64,000 nt of DNA from Amarobacter sp964507025 (GCA_964507025.1 CAZDOK010000007.1:1-64000), one strand, 5' to 3'; numbered from the stretch's first letter, positions 8,465 to 16,752 are shown. Notes: generated from the sequence alone by a model not told the origin. Translations and numbers: made by a program.

Positions 8465-9097
8465 TCAATAACGCACCTGGGACATGAGCGCGAGCGTGTT
8501 GCCTTCCGGGTCGGCGAAGAACGACATCCATTCCTCGGTCCCGTCCTGGTGGCGGTGGATGAGGTGCGGCTCGCCCTGGAACGCCACGCCCTTCGCGCGC
8601 AGCGAGGCGGTGGCCGCGTGGATATCGGGCACGCTGAAGTACAGGACCGCGTGGCCCATGCCCTGTGCCTCTGGCAGGGCATCGATGAACAGCCGGGTGC
8701 CGTCGCAATCGAAGAAGGCGAGCTGGCCGAAGGTGTACAGGTGCTTCAGCCCCAGCGTGTCTCGAAAGAACGCAACCGCGGTGTCAATGTCCTTCACGGC
8801 GTGAGACACCTGGCCAATGTGGCCCAGGGCGATGGTCGTGGGTTCGGCGGATGACATGGGAGACCTCCTGTGGTCGAGGTTTCGGGGCAGCCCGGGCCAG
8901 TGGCGCATCGCCCGCCGGTCGGGCAGCTCGAGCTTGAGGCGGATGTTCTCGAGGTGGAACTTCACCGCGTCGAGGGTGGTGCCGCGCATCGCAGCAATCC
9001 GGCGGTTGGACATCCCATGGCGGACCATGTGGAGCACCTGCCACTCGGCAGGGGTGAGCACATCTCGCGAGGGTGGCCGGCCGGGTCCGCGCCGCAT
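8465..9097 (-). CDS. GerE-type HTH fused to a VOC (glyoxalase-fold) domain
   Basis: A 210-residue frame joins a LuxR-type DNA-binding domain (residues 12-66: 'LTPAEWQVLHMVRHGMSNRRIAAMRG', 'DAVKFHLENIRLKLEL') to a full VOC domain ('IGQVSHAVKDIDTAVAFFRDT', 'GHAVLYFSVPDI', 'FFADPEGNTLALMS'). The VOC half would act as ligand sensor or enzyme. Inside the linker an ATG at 8858 is preceded by a consensus AGGAGGT at the right distance, so the VOC domain can probably also be made alone; annotators could call only that shorter gene (8465-8858). The start at 9097 is the first Met before the HTH. A divergent cluster begins at 9195. Confidence 0.65.
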   Translation of the reverse strand: MRRGPGRPPSRDVLTPAEWQVLHMVRHGMSNRRIAAMRGTTLDAVKFHLENIRLKLELPDRRAMRHWPGLPRNLDHRRSPMSSAEPTTIALGHIGQVSHAVKDIDTAVAFFRDTLGLKHLYTFGQLAFFDCDGTRLFIDALPEAQGMGHAVLYFSVPDIHAATASLRAKGVAFQGEPHLIHRHQDGTEEWMSFFADPEGNTLALMSQVRY

Positions 9098-9194
9098 GGC
9101 GGCATCATATTGCCTCGATGGGGCGGATTTCCCTCCCCCTCCCTCCGCAGTGAGGCATCCGTGGCTACAATGCGCGCGCACTGGAGGAAACTCG

Positions 9195-9239
9195 ATGAAC
9201 GACCTGCGCACGATCCTCTACGAAGTCGACCGCTTCTGA
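9195..9239 (+). CDS. Short leader ORF coupled to the next gene
   Basis: A 14-codon frame (MNDLRTILYEVDRF) has a strong ribosome site GGAGG 7 nt before its ATG and ends TGA one base before the ATG of the next gene (TGATATG). The next gene has no ribosome site of its own, so its translation probably depends on this frame. The peptide looks like the N-terminus of an enoyl-CoA hydratase, compare 'MSYADLIFDLADEVATVTLNRP' in this window, so it may be the captured 5' end of such a gene (inference). A -10-like TACAAT lies at 9166-9171. Confidence 0.4.
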   Translation: MNDLRTILYEVDRF

Positions 9240-9240
9240 T

Positions 9241-9876
9241 ATGACCGTCAAGGCAACTTCGCTCCTCTCCATTCTCGCGATCTGGGTCGCGAGCATCGCA
9301 GCCGTCGCCGCCAACGGGTCGAGCTGGTGGCTGCTCATCTTCGCGGTCCTGGCCACTGGCGCCGTGGGGGCCTCGGCCTGGCGGCGGCTCGGAATCTCAC
9401 GCCTGATCGCCATTGCCGGGACGTGGGCAGCCACCGGCGTGGCTGCCGGCAGCGATTCGGGCGCCACCTGGGTCAGCATCTTCGCCTTCCTCACCACCGG
9501 AGCGGTCGTCTACAGCACCATGAGGCGCGACGCCTGGTTGCAGGGGGTCGGCATCGCCACGGCCTGGGCCGCCGTCGCCCTTTCGGTCGCTGAGCACAGC
9601 AACGGAGCGTGGATGTGCATCTTCGCCTTCCTCACGGCGGGCGCTGTCTCGAACAGCCATGGCCAGATGGGGCGCGGCCTCGCGGCCATCATCTGGTGGG
9701 GCGCAACTGGCCTGATTGTGTTCGTCGCGGGCACCGGCTGGGCGTGGCTCAGCGTCATCGCGTTCTTCCTCACCGCCGCATCGATCGGGTTCGGCGGCTT
9801 CTCGTTCCCGAAGGGCCTCGAGTGGGACCTCTGGGACCGGGACGACGACGATGAGCGCGTGAAAGTGGTGCGCTAA
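9241..9876 (+). CDS. Membrane protein with four internal repeats
   Basis: A 211-residue, highly hydrophobic protein with about eight membrane segments. A motif of the form 'W(x)2-4IFAFLTxGAV' recurs four times at a period near 47 residues (Trp at 30, 77, 124 and about 168), each with a second hydrophobic helix, so the gene arose by duplication of a two-helix unit. The C-terminus is cytoplasmic-looking and acidic ('WDLWDRDDDDERVK'). I do not recognise a transporter or enzyme family. It heads a tight cluster with the small TM protein (10 bp gap) and the SDR-like gene. Confidence 0.6.
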   Translation: MTVKATSLLSILAIWVASIAAVAANGSSWWLLIFAVLATGAVGASAWRRLGISRLIAIAGTWAATGVAAGSDSGATWVSIFAFLTTGAVVYSTMRRDAWLQGVGIATAWAAVALSVAEHSNGAWMCIFAFLTAGAVSNSHGQMGRGLAAIIWWGATGLIVFVAGTGWAWLSVIAFFLTAASIGFGGFSFPKGLEWDLWDRDDDDERVKVVR

Positions 9877-9886
9877 CATCAATGGC

Positions 9887-10096
9887 GTGGGCGAACAACC
9901 TGAACTTGATGACGATGACGCCACGCCGGACCTCGGGCCCGACGAGCGCGACCGGGACCTGCTCGATGGCAGCTGGGAGCAGGACTACTACTCCGGCCGC
10001 CAGAAGGTACGCGATTGGAACGCGGTCATGGTCGGCGTGGCTCTGCTGGTGGTGGCGGCCATGGTGATCCCCATGCTCCTGGCGATCCTCCGGTGA
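9887..10096 (+). CDS. Small C-terminally anchored membrane protein
   Basis: A 69-residue protein starting at GTG. The first 45 residues are strongly acidic ('ELDDDDATPDLGPDERDRD') and the last 20 form one transmembrane helix ('VMVGVALLVVAAMVIPMLLA'). Its stop overlaps the start of the following SDR-like gene (GTGA), indicating translational coupling. No known family is recognised; a role as a membrane tether is only a guess. Confidence 0.6.
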   Translation: MGEQPELDDDDATPDLGPDERDRDLLDGSWEQDYYSGRQKVRDWNAVMVGVALLVVAAMVIPMLLAILR

Positions 10097-10689
10097 CGAT
10101 GGAACTCGACGGCCGGGTCATCGCACTGGTCTGCCGCGGCAGCGAGGCCGACCGGGCAATCGCCGTCGCGCTGGCCGAGGCCGGGGCGAACCTCGCCCTG
10201 GGCACCATCACCCGGGCGCAGGACGAGGAGTTCTCCACCGCATCGATCGCGAACGAGGTCTGGGCGATGGGCCGCGAACAGTTCAATCGCGTGCTCGATG
10301 CGGCTGACCCGGCAGCTGCAGCAGCGTTCGCCGCCGAGGTATGCGACCGGCTGGGGAAGTGCGATGTGGTGGTCGTCGCTCCTGGCCCGATCCCGGAGAT
10401 CCCCTTCGACGAGCTTTCACGTGACGAGTGGGATCCGCTGGTGGAACGCACACTGACGGCATGGCTGATCTGCGCCCAGGCGTTCGGGCGCGTTATCGAG
10501 CGCGGCGGCGGCGGCGCCATGGTGATTGCGAATGAGCCCGCCGACCAGGGGCCATCGAGCCAGGCCATCGATGCGGCGCTAGCCGGCGCGACGGCGGGCG
10601 TGCGCGCGGCCTATGCGGCTCGCGGAGTGCACGTGATGGGATGTGCCCCGGGCAACGCAGCCGCGCGGATCATGGCCGTCCTTCCCTGA
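10093..10689 (+). CDS. Short-chain dehydrogenase-like protein without the active-site Tyr
   Basis: A 198-residue Rossmann-fold protein of the SDR superfamily, using GTG at 10093 (overlapping the previous stop) or ATG at 10099. The first strand and helix read 'GRVIALVCRGSEADRAIAVALAEAGANLAL', where the usual TGxxxGIG nucleotide loop is altered. 'DVVVVAPGPIPEIPFDELSRDEWD' matches the NNAG region. The catalytic YxxxK is missing; the matching stretch reads 'SSQAIDAALAGATAGVRAAY'. It is shorter than usual SDRs (about 250). It may be a non-catalytic paralogue. Last gene of the 9241 cluster. Confidence 0.65.
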   Translation: MTMELDGRVIALVCRGSEADRAIAVALAEAGANLALGTITRAQDEEFSTASIANEVWAMGREQFNRVLDAADPAAAAAFAAEVCDRLGKCDVVVVAPGPIPEIPFDELSRDEWDPLVERTLTAWLICAQAFGRVIERGGGGAMVIANEPADQGPSSQAIDAALAGATAGVRAAYAARGVHVMGCAPGNAAARIMAVLP

Positions 10690-10710
10690 GACTCAGATCG
10701 TAACCGGTTT

Positions 10711-10738
10711 CGCATCGCGCTCCTGGCGGGGCGATGCG
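10711..10738 (+). terminator. Possible terminator hairpin after the SDR-like gene
   Basis: CGCATCGC (10711-10718) pairs with GCGATGCG (10731-10738) 22 bp after the stop codon. No T-run follows, so an intrinsic terminator is uncertain. Confidence 0.35.
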
Positions 10739-10756
10739 CCCTCGTCGGCCATTTGT

Positions 10757-10830
10757 GAGTCTGTTCTCAGATTGGTCTTAATTTTCTTAAGTTAGATATT
10801 GACTTTTCTGAGATGGTGCCCGATATTGAC
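10757..10830 (+). promoter_or_regulatory. AT-rich promoter/operator region of the DUF2089-DUF4097 operon
   Basis: This is the most AT-rich stretch of the neighbourhood. It holds an inverted repeat TGAG-N6-CTCA near 10755-10769, a CTTAA/TTAAG inverted repeat near 10776-10790, and a direct repeat GATATTGAC at 10795-10803 and 10822-10830 (27 bp apart). The operon downstream encodes an HTH protein of the DUF2089 family, so autoregulation through these repeats is plausible (inference). Confidence 0.45.
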
Positions 10831-10876
10831 AACAGACAGGTGGCCGGCGCCTCCGCAGCCGCCCAGGAGGAAAGAC

Positions 10877-11104
10877 ATGGACCTCGACACGCGCATGCTC
10901 ATCGAATACCCGGACCTCTATATGAAGAGCCGCCTCGCCTCGGCACGGACCTACCGGTTCGGGACTGGCTCGGCCATGGTGGCTATGATCGCGACCGTGG
11001 CGGCGGGACTCCGACGAGTTTCGACCCGCATCGAAACGTGGGCTCGCGGTGCCGGCCAGGACGTTCCCGAGTGCAGCCTGCCGCGCGCCCATTCGGCCCA
11101 ATAG
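10877..11104 (+). CDS. Small protein at the head of the DUF2089 operon
   Basis: A 75-residue frame with an AGGAGG ribosome site 6 nt before the ATG and good spacing to the next gene (12 bp). It contains a central mildly hydrophobic helix ('GTGSAMVAMIATVAAGL') and basic residues after it. No family is recognised. The strong ribosome site and the operon position argue that it is translated, but it could also be a leader frame. An upstream in-frame ATG at 10799 lacks a ribosome site. Confidence 0.5.
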   Translation: MDLDTRMLIEYPDLYMKSRLASARTYRFGTGSAMVAMIATVAAGLRRVSTRIETWARGAGQDVPECSLPRAHSAQ

Positions 11105-11116
11105 GAGAAGACGAGC

Positions 11117-11500
11117 ATGGCCCGGTTTGTAGGAGCATGCCCCAGCTGTGACAGCCCCATGGTCGTGCGGCGGCTGGAGTGCCCCACGTGCGGCGTCGGC
11201 GTTGATGGCCAGTTCGATGCCGGTCCGCTGGCGCGCCTGAGCCGGGAGCAGCTCTCGTTCGTGGAAACCTTTCTGCGCGCCCGGGGGAAGATCAAGGACG
11301 TCGAGGAAGATCTCGGCATCTCGTACCCCACCGTGGTCGCGCGCCTGAACGACGTGCTCGTAACGCTCGGCTTCGAAGCGGGAGAAGACCCGCGCGATGC
11401 CGAGCGGCGCCAGCGAATCCTGGACGAACTGGCGGCCGGCCGCTTGAGCGCCGCGGAGGCCGCCGAACAGCTCCGCGCACTGGGAGCCCGCGATGGCTAA
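11117..11500 (+). CDS. DUF2089 family zinc-ribbon/HTH regulator
   Basis: A 127-residue protein of the DUF2089 family. It begins with a zinc ribbon 'CPSCDSPMVVRRLECPTCGV' (two CxxC pairs), followed by a helix-turn-helix ('LSFVETFLRARGKIKDVEEDLGISYPTVVARLNDV'), and ends with a short-helix SHOCT-like module ('ILDELAAGRLSAAEAAEQLRAL'). DUF2089 proteins are probable DNA-binding regulators and are often found next to DUF4097 genes, as here: the next gene overlaps its end by 8 bp. An AGGAG ribosome site supports the start. Confidence 0.85.
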   Translation: MARFVGACPSCDSPMVVRRLECPTCGVGVDGQFDAGPLARLSREQLSFVETFLRARGKIKDVEEDLGISYPTVVARLNDVLVTLGFEAGEDPRDAERRQRILDELAAGRLSAAEAAEQLRALGARDG

Positions 11501-12629
11501 CACACCGGAGGAGATCCGCCAGGCGCTCGAAGACGCGAAGCGGGCCCGCGAAGACGCCGAGCGCTTGCGCGAGGAGGCCCGCCGGGCGCGCGAAGAAGCG
11601 CGTCGCCTACGCGAAGAGGCGCGCCGGGCCAGCAGGGAAGCGAGCCGCGAAGAGCGCCTTCGGAGCAGGCACGGGCCAGACCGCCCCATCCCGCCCGGAC
11701 GTCCCGGCGACGATGCCGGCGAGACGGGCGGCATTCGCACGGAACACCTGTTCACGCTCGACGCCATCCGCCATGTGGTGGTCGACACGACGGCCGGCAA
11801 GGTAACCGTGCGCCGCTGCTCGCCCGAGGAGACGCCCGGGGTGGTGTCGGTTGGGAGCAAGACGGCGCCAGCGCTGGAAGTGCGACGCGATGGCGATCGA
11901 CTGGTCATTGAAGTGAAGCTGGTGAAGGGTTGGCTGTTCCGGCGGCGCCAGGGCGCAACGACGGTGGTCCGGCTCGATGGCACCCAACTCGCAAGCCTTC
12001 GGCTGGACAACGGCTACGGCGAAACGGAACTCAACGGTGTCGCGGCTGACGAGATCCGTGTGAACGTTGGCGCGGGGAGCGTGCAGTGCATCCAGACGCG
12101 CGGAAATCTCGACGTGAACGTGGGGGCTGGAAAGGTCTCCGTCCTTGCGCACTCTGGCCTTGCGCGGGCCGACAGCGGCACGGGGGACGTGCTCCTCGAC
12201 ATCGCGGAGGTGGCGCCTGGCGACTACCGTGTCGATGTGGGGCTTGGACGCGGCGAGGTCCGCTTCCCCTCCGGCGCGGCAATCAACATCCGCGCCTCGA
12301 GCGGCATCGGGAAGACACGGAGCGAATACCCGTCCTCCGGGGAGGACGCGCCAACACGATTGAAGATCAACAGCGGGATCGGCGAGGTCATTGTGAGGGC
12401 CCGCGAAGGAGCAGGCGAGCCGACGCCTGGCGTGACGCCCGCAGGCCAGCCCCGCCCTCAGCGCGGCGCGCGAGCAGTGGCAGAACGGCGGCGCGAAGCG
12501 GAAGAATTGCGGGTGCTCCAGCTGTTGGAGCAAGGGAAGATCTCACCGCAGGACGCGGCGGACCTGATCGCGGCCTTGCGCGGCTCCGCGCTACCCGATT
12601 TCGGCGAGGACGAACCCGAAGCGCCCTAG
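11493..12629 (+). CDS. DUF4097 beta-helix protein with coiled-coil N-terminus
   Basis: A 378-residue protein. Residues 5-55 form a charged coiled coil with repeats of 'REEARRxREEARRLREE'. The middle (about 80-300) is the DUF4097 all-beta repeat domain, with alternating short strands such as 'GKVTVRRCSPEE', 'VNVGAGSVQCIQTRGNLDVNVGAGKVSV' and 'SGIGEVIVRA'. The C-terminus repeats the SHOCT-like helix pair seen in the preceding DUF2089 protein ('ELRVLQLLEQGKISPQDAADLIAALRG'), which suggests that the two proteins share a partner or derive from a common module. No signal peptide is visible, so it is probably cytoplasmic. Family members relate to envelope stress (LiaX/YvlB-like), but the function here is inferred only. 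Confidence 0.8.
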   Translation: MANTPEEIRQALEDAKRAREDAERLREEARRAREEARRLREEARRASREASREERLRSRHGPDRPIPPGRPGDDAGETGGIRTEHLFTLDAIRHVVVDTTAGKVTVRRCSPEETPGVVSVGSKTAPALEVRRDGDRLVIEVKLVKGWLFRRRQGATTVVRLDGTQLASLRLDNGYGETELNGVAADEIRVNVGAGSVQCIQTRGNLDVNVGAGKVSVLAHSGLARADSGTGDVLLDIAEVAPGDYRVDVGLGRGEVRFPSGAAINIRASSGIGKTRSEYPSSGEDAPTRLKINSGIGEVIVRAREGAGEPTPGVTPAGQPRPQRGARAVAERRREAEELRVLQLLEQGKISPQDAADLIAALRGSALPDFGEDEPEAP

Positions 12630-13906
12630 CGATGGCCCAGGTAGCCCAGCCGCACGGCGGCGCGCTCAAGCTCGTCGCGGAACCTGGGGTGGGCCAGCTC
12701 GATGAGCATCGTCGCCCGATCGCGGATGGTGCGGCCATGGAGGTTGCGGGCACCGTATTCGGTGACCACCCAGTGCACATCGCCGCGCGTGGTCACCACA
12801 CCCGAGCCGGCGAGCAGCTCGGGGCAGATACGCGATACCTCGCCATTCTTCGCCGTGGACGGTAGCGCGATGATGGGGACGCCACCTTTCGAGCGCGCGG
12901 CCCCACGAATGAAATCCACCTGCCCGCCGATGCCACTGTAGAAGCGTGGGCCGATCGAGTCGGCAACGACCTGGCCGGTCAGATCGACGCTGAGAGCGGA
13001 GTTGATCGCGACCATCCGGTCGTTCGCTGCGATGACCTCAACGTGGTTGGTGTGGTCGACAGGGTGGAACTCGATGTCGGCGTTGCCATCCACGTAGTCG
13101 TACAGTGCCTTCGAGCCGAGGGCGAAAGAAGTGACCACTTTGCCGGGGTGCAGGCTCTTACGGCGTCCGTTGACGACGCCCGTGTGGAGGAGCGTGAGAA
13201 GTCCGTCAGTGAACATCTCGGTGTGAACACCGAGGTCACGATGGTGCTTCAGCTGCCGAAGGACAGCGTTCGGGATGGCCCCGATCCCCATCTGCAGTGT
13301 TGCACCATCTTCGATGAGGGCGGCGACATGGCGGCCGACCTCGTTGGCCTCGGGCCCGGGGAGCTGGTGGGCGGCAATTGGCAGGTCCTCGTCGACTTCG
13401 ATGGCCAGGTCGATCTCCGCGGCGGCGAGGCTGTGGCCGTAGGTCCGTGGCATTCGGGGATTGACCTGGGCGACAACGACCCGGGCGTGGTGCGCGGCCG
13501 CGAGCGCGCAATCGACAGAGACACCCAGCGAACAGTTCCCGGCAGCGTCGGGAGGGGAGACGTGGATAAAGGCCACATCGAGGGGGAGCGACCCACCGGG
13601 CGCGAAGAGTGCCGGTATCTCGGAGAGGAACACGGGTGTGTAGTCTGCACGTCCCTCCTGCACGGCCTGGCGGGCGTTCGGGCCGATGAAGAGCGCGTTG
13701 TGGCGGAAGTGGTGTTCCATGCCGGGCTCCACGTACGGAGCCGGGCCATCGGTGTGGAGGTGGACGATCTCGACGTCGCGGACCTCGGCGCGGCGCTCGA
13801 CCAGCCCGTCGATGAGCGTGTGCGGCGCTGCCGCGCCAGCATGGATATAGAGACGGTCGCCGGACTTCACCACGCCGACGGCTTCATCGAGAGAGACGAA
13901 TCGCAT
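12626..13906 (-). CDS. Acetyl-CoA hydrolase/transferase family (4-hydroxybutyrate CoA-transferase-like)
   Basis: A 426-residue family I CoA-transferase of the Cat1/AbfT type. These enzymes move CoA between acyl-CoA and free acids (acetate, butyrate, 4-hydroxybutyrate) through a glutamyl-CoA intermediate. The catalytic Glu is in 'GVHTEMFTDGL'. 'MGIGAIPNAVL', 'SGIGGQVDFIRGAARS' and the C-terminal 'VVTEYGARNLHGRTIRDRA' are typical substrate and CoA loops. Its length is that of a full two-domain monomer. It converges with the DUF4097 gene with a 4-bp stop overlap (CTAG) and is divergent from the photolyase gene. Confidence 0.9.
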   Translation of the reverse strand: MRFVSLDEAVGVVKSGDRLYIHAGAAAPHTLIDGLVERRAEVRDVEIVHLHTDGPAPYVEPGMEHHFRHNALFIGPNARQAVQEGRADYTPVFLSEIPALFAPGGSLPLDVAFIHVSPPDAAGNCSLGVSVDCALAAAHHARVVVAQVNPRMPRTYGHSLAAAEIDLAIEVDEDLPIAAHQLPGPEANEVGRHVAALIEDGATLQMGIGAIPNAVLRQLKHHRDLGVHTEMFTDGLLTLLHTGVVNGRRKSLHPGKVVTSFALGSKALYDYVDGNADIEFHPVDHTNHVEVIAANDRMVAINSALSVDLTGQVVADSIGPRFYSGIGGQVDFIRGAARSKGGVPIIALPSTAKNGEVSRICPELLAGSGVVTTRGDVHWVVTEYGARNLHGRTIRDRATMLIELAHPRFRDELERAAVRLGYLGHR

Positions 13907-14000
13907 GGGGCAAGGATGAACGTCTGATGGTTAGCGCCGCAACCCGCTCACTGCCTGCGCGATGACAGACGTCGGGGCCCACACAGGGGAAGATGACGCG

Positions 14001-15407
14001 GTGACGTCCATCATCTGGTACCGGCGCGACCTGCGCTTACACGACCTGCCAGCTCTCCAGGCGGCGATGGATGCCGGGCCGGTGCTCCCGCTCTTCGTGT
14101 TCGACGACCGGTTGCTGCATGGCCGGTGGCCTTCCGCCAATCGGGTTGGGTTCATGCTGGGATGCTTGCGGGTGCTCGATGAGCTGCTCCGCGAACGAGG
14201 GTCGCGGTTGCAGGTTCGTCACGGAGCGCCGGAGACGATCATCCCTGCGCTTGCCAGGGAGACGGGCGCCACCGCCGTCTACGTCAGCAGGGATTACAGC
14301 CCCTATGCACGGAAGCGCGATGGTGCGGTGGGAGATGCGCTCACCGCCATGGGGGTGGCATTTCACGCGCTGCCCGGGGTGCTCGTGCACGAACCGGAAG
14401 CTGTTGTGAGCCGTGCAGGGACGCCGTACACGGTCTTCGCCCCGTTCCTGCGCAGATGGAAGGCGCTACCGGGGAGGGACGTGCACGATGCCCCAGCCTC
14501 CATCGACACGGTGTCGGGTATCGACCCCGGGCACCTCCCGTCAGGCAAGGGTCTCGGGTTCGGTGAGCCGACGCCCGGGATGATTGCGCCGGGGGAGGCG
14601 GCCGCGCGGGAGCGGCTCCAGGCATGGGCGAACGGCGGGATCGCGGGCTACGCGGCCGGCCGGGATGCTCCCGGGACCGGGGCGACTTCGCGCCTGAGCC
14701 AGGACCTGCGGTGGGGGTTGCTCTCCCCCCTGGAAGTGGCCGAGCGCTGTGCTGGATGGGGTGCCGATACGGAGAAGTTCCTCGCGGAGATCGCGTGGCG
14801 CGAGTTCTCGTACCACCTGCTCTGGCACCACCCGAGGATCGTGAGCGAGCCGTTCCAGCGTCAGTTCGCCCTGATTGCGTGGGACAACGACCCGGAGCGG
14901 TTCGAAGCGTGGCGAACCGGGCGCACCGGCTTTCCCATCGTCGATGCGGGCATGCGCGAGTTGCTGGCGACGGGCCACATGCACAACCGCGCACGAATGG
15001 TCACGGCCTCGTTCCTGGCAAAGGACCTCCTGCTCGATTGGCGCCTTGGGGAAGCGCACTTCATGGAGCACCTGGTCGACGGAGACGTGGCGAACAACAC
15101 CGCGGGATGGCAGTGGGCGGCTTCAGTGGGGGCAGACGCGCAACCGTACTTCCTGGTGTTCAATCCGCAATCGCAGGGAGAGCGGTTCGATCCGGAGGGA
15201 CAGTACACCAGGCGCTGGGTCCCGGAGCTGGCGCGCGTGCCGGATAGCCACCTCCATCGGCCACACGCCATGCCGGCCACGCTGCAACGAGCGACCGCCT
15301 GCCACATCGGCGTGGACTACCCTGAACCCATCGTGGACCATGCGGTGGCGCGTCAGCGCGCGCTTGCGACATATGCCGCTGCGAGGGAGCAGGGGGCTGC
15401 TAGGTGA
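14001..15407 (+). CDS. phrB: Deoxyribodipyrimidine photo-lyase (class I)
   Basis: A 468-residue photolyase that uses FAD and light to split pyrimidine dimers. 'IIWYRRDLRLHDLPAL' opens the antenna-cofactor domain. The C-terminal FAD domain carries 'TSRLSQDLRWG', 'WREFSYHLLWHHP', 'GRTGFPIVDAGMRELLATGHMHNR' and 'DGDVANNTAGWQWAASVGADAQPYF', with the Trp and Asn residues needed for flavin binding and electron transfer. I chose the GTG at 14001 because it lies four residues before the first strand, has a GGGGAAG-like site and matches the family; an ATG at 13962 would add 13 residues. The end overlaps mgtE by 8 bp. Confidence 0.9.
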   Translation: MTSIIWYRRDLRLHDLPALQAAMDAGPVLPLFVFDDRLLHGRWPSANRVGFMLGCLRVLDELLRERGSRLQVRHGAPETIIPALARETGATAVYVSRDYSPYARKRDGAVGDALTAMGVAFHALPGVLVHEPEAVVSRAGTPYTVFAPFLRRWKALPGRDVHDAPASIDTVSGIDPGHLPSGKGLGFGEPTPGMIAPGEAAARERLQAWANGGIAGYAAGRDAPGTGATSRLSQDLRWGLLSPLEVAERCAGWGADTEKFLAEIAWREFSYHLLWHHPRIVSEPFQRQFALIAWDNDPERFEAWRTGRTGFPIVDAGMRELLATGHMHNRARMVTASFLAKDLLLDWRLGEAHFMEHLVDGDVANNTAGWQWAASVGADAQPYFLVFNPQSQGERFDPEGQYTRRWVPELARVPDSHLHRPHAMPATLQRATACHIGVDYPEPIVDHAVARQRALATYAAAREQGAAR

Positions 15408-16752
15408 TCTGGTTTATGGCCAGCGATGAGAGGCCGAGGAAGAGGGCAAAGCCAACGACATCGGTGAGCGTAGTGACGAAGATATTGGCGGCAAGAGCGG
15501 GATCGATCCGGACCGCCTTGAGTCCCAGCGGAATGAGCACGCCACCCATCGTCGCCGCGCAGATATTGAGGAAGAGGGCTGCGCCGATGACCATGCTGAG
15601 TGCTTCGTTCTGCTTCCATACGTAGGCACCAAGCCCGGCAGTGAGGCCGATCGCGAGACCGTTCGCCATCGCGACCATGATCTCCTTGCGGCAAGCGCGG
15701 AAGACATCGCCAACGTCGAGATCGCCAAGGGCGATGCTCCGGACCGCGATCGTGGCGGTCTGGGTGCCGGCGTTTCCACCCATGCCTGCGACCACGGGCA
15801 TGAACAGTGCGAGCACGGCTGCCTTGCCAATCGTGTGGTCGAACAGGCCGACCGTCGCGGCGGCGACGAATGCGGTGACGAGGTTCACGAGCATCCACGG
15901 GAGGCGGCGGCGCACGCTGGTGCGAACCGGGCTGAAGACCCGCTCATCCTCATCGAGACCGACCATCCGGTACATGTCCTCGGTCGCCTCCTCCTGGAGG
16001 ACATCGATCAGGTCGTCGGCGGTCATGACTCCTTCGAGCACGCCCGCTTCGTCGACGACCGGGACGGCCAACAGGTTGTACTTCTGCAGGGTGCGCGCCG
16101 CCTCTTCCTGGTCGGTGGTTGTGGAGACCGCGTGCACATCGCGCTGGGTGATCTCGGCAAGTGGGGTGCGGGGTGCCGAGACGATCAGGTCCCGGATGGA
16201 TACGATGCCCTGGAGTTTGCGCTCCGTATCGATGACGTAGAGGTAGTAAGCGCGGTCTGAGGGCGGGCGAAGCACGCGCAGGTAGTCGATGGCCTGCTGG
16301 ACGCTGATGTCCTGGTTGAGGGCAACGAACCCACGGGACATGAGACCGCCAGCCGACTCCTCCCGGTACTGGAGGAGTTCGGCGACATCGTCGCCGCGAT
16401 CGAGCTGGGCGAGGGTCTCGGCCTGCTGTTCGGGTTCGAGTTGCTGGATGACGTCGGCGACGACATCGTCCTCGACTTCCTCGAGGACGGCCGGCAATTC
16501 CTCGACCCCGATGCCGCGGATCAGGTCGCGCAGTTCGTCGTCTTCGACGAATTCGAAAAGCTGGCCGACCACATCGGTGGGGAGGTGGGAGAGAAGGTCG
16601 CGCCGGTCAGCCTCGTTGAGGTTGAGGACGAGCTCGGCGAGATCGGCGGGGTGGAGGGACGTTACGAGCGAGACAAGCTTCGCCCACTCGCCGGCGTGGG
16701 CCAGCGAGCGCGCGTCTTCGAGGACTTCGCGGGCAGCAGCATCGTCGGGCAC
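15400..16752 (-). CDS. mgtE: Magnesium transporter MgtE
   Basis: A 450-residue Mg2+ channel/transporter. The N-terminal superhelical domain ('LHPADLAELVLNLNEADR', 'LEPEQQAETLAQLDRGD') is followed by two CBS domains (about residues 135-255) that sense Mg2+, then the connecting helix and five transmembrane helices ('PWMLVNLVTAFVAAATVGLF', 'PVVAGMGGNAGTQTATIAVR'). The acidic residue in 'DPALAANIFVTTLTDVVG' is the conserved pore Asp region. It starts with GTG at 16752. No M-box riboswitch is seen in the 178 bp upstream. Confidence 0.95.
   Translation of the reverse strand: MPDDAAAREVLEDARSLAHAGEWAKLVSLVTSLHPADLAELVLNLNEADRRDLLSHLPTDVVGQLFEFVEDDELRDLIRGIGVEELPAVLEEVEDDVVADVIQQLEPEQQAETLAQLDRGDDVAELLQYREESAGGLMSRGFVALNQDISVQQAIDYLRVLRPPSDRAYYLYVIDTERKLQGIVSIRDLIVSAPRTPLAEITQRDVHAVSTTTDQEEAARTLQKYNLLAVPVVDEAGVLEGVMTADDLIDVLQEEATEDMYRMVGLDEDERVFSPVRTSVRRRLPWMLVNLVTAFVAAATVGLFDHTIGKAAVLALFMPVVAGMGGNAGTQTATIAVRSIALGDLDVGDVFRACRKEIMVAMANGLAIGLTAGLGAYVWKQNEALSMVIGAALFLNICAATMGGVLIPLGLKAVRIDPALAANIFVTTLTDVVGFALFLGLSSLAINQIT

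Noticed and set aside
8858..9097. HTH part of the VOC gene as chance open frame only
   Set aside because: The HTH sequence has clear GerE motifs and no stop for 80 codons, so it is not noise; however the short gene from 8858 remains an alternative.
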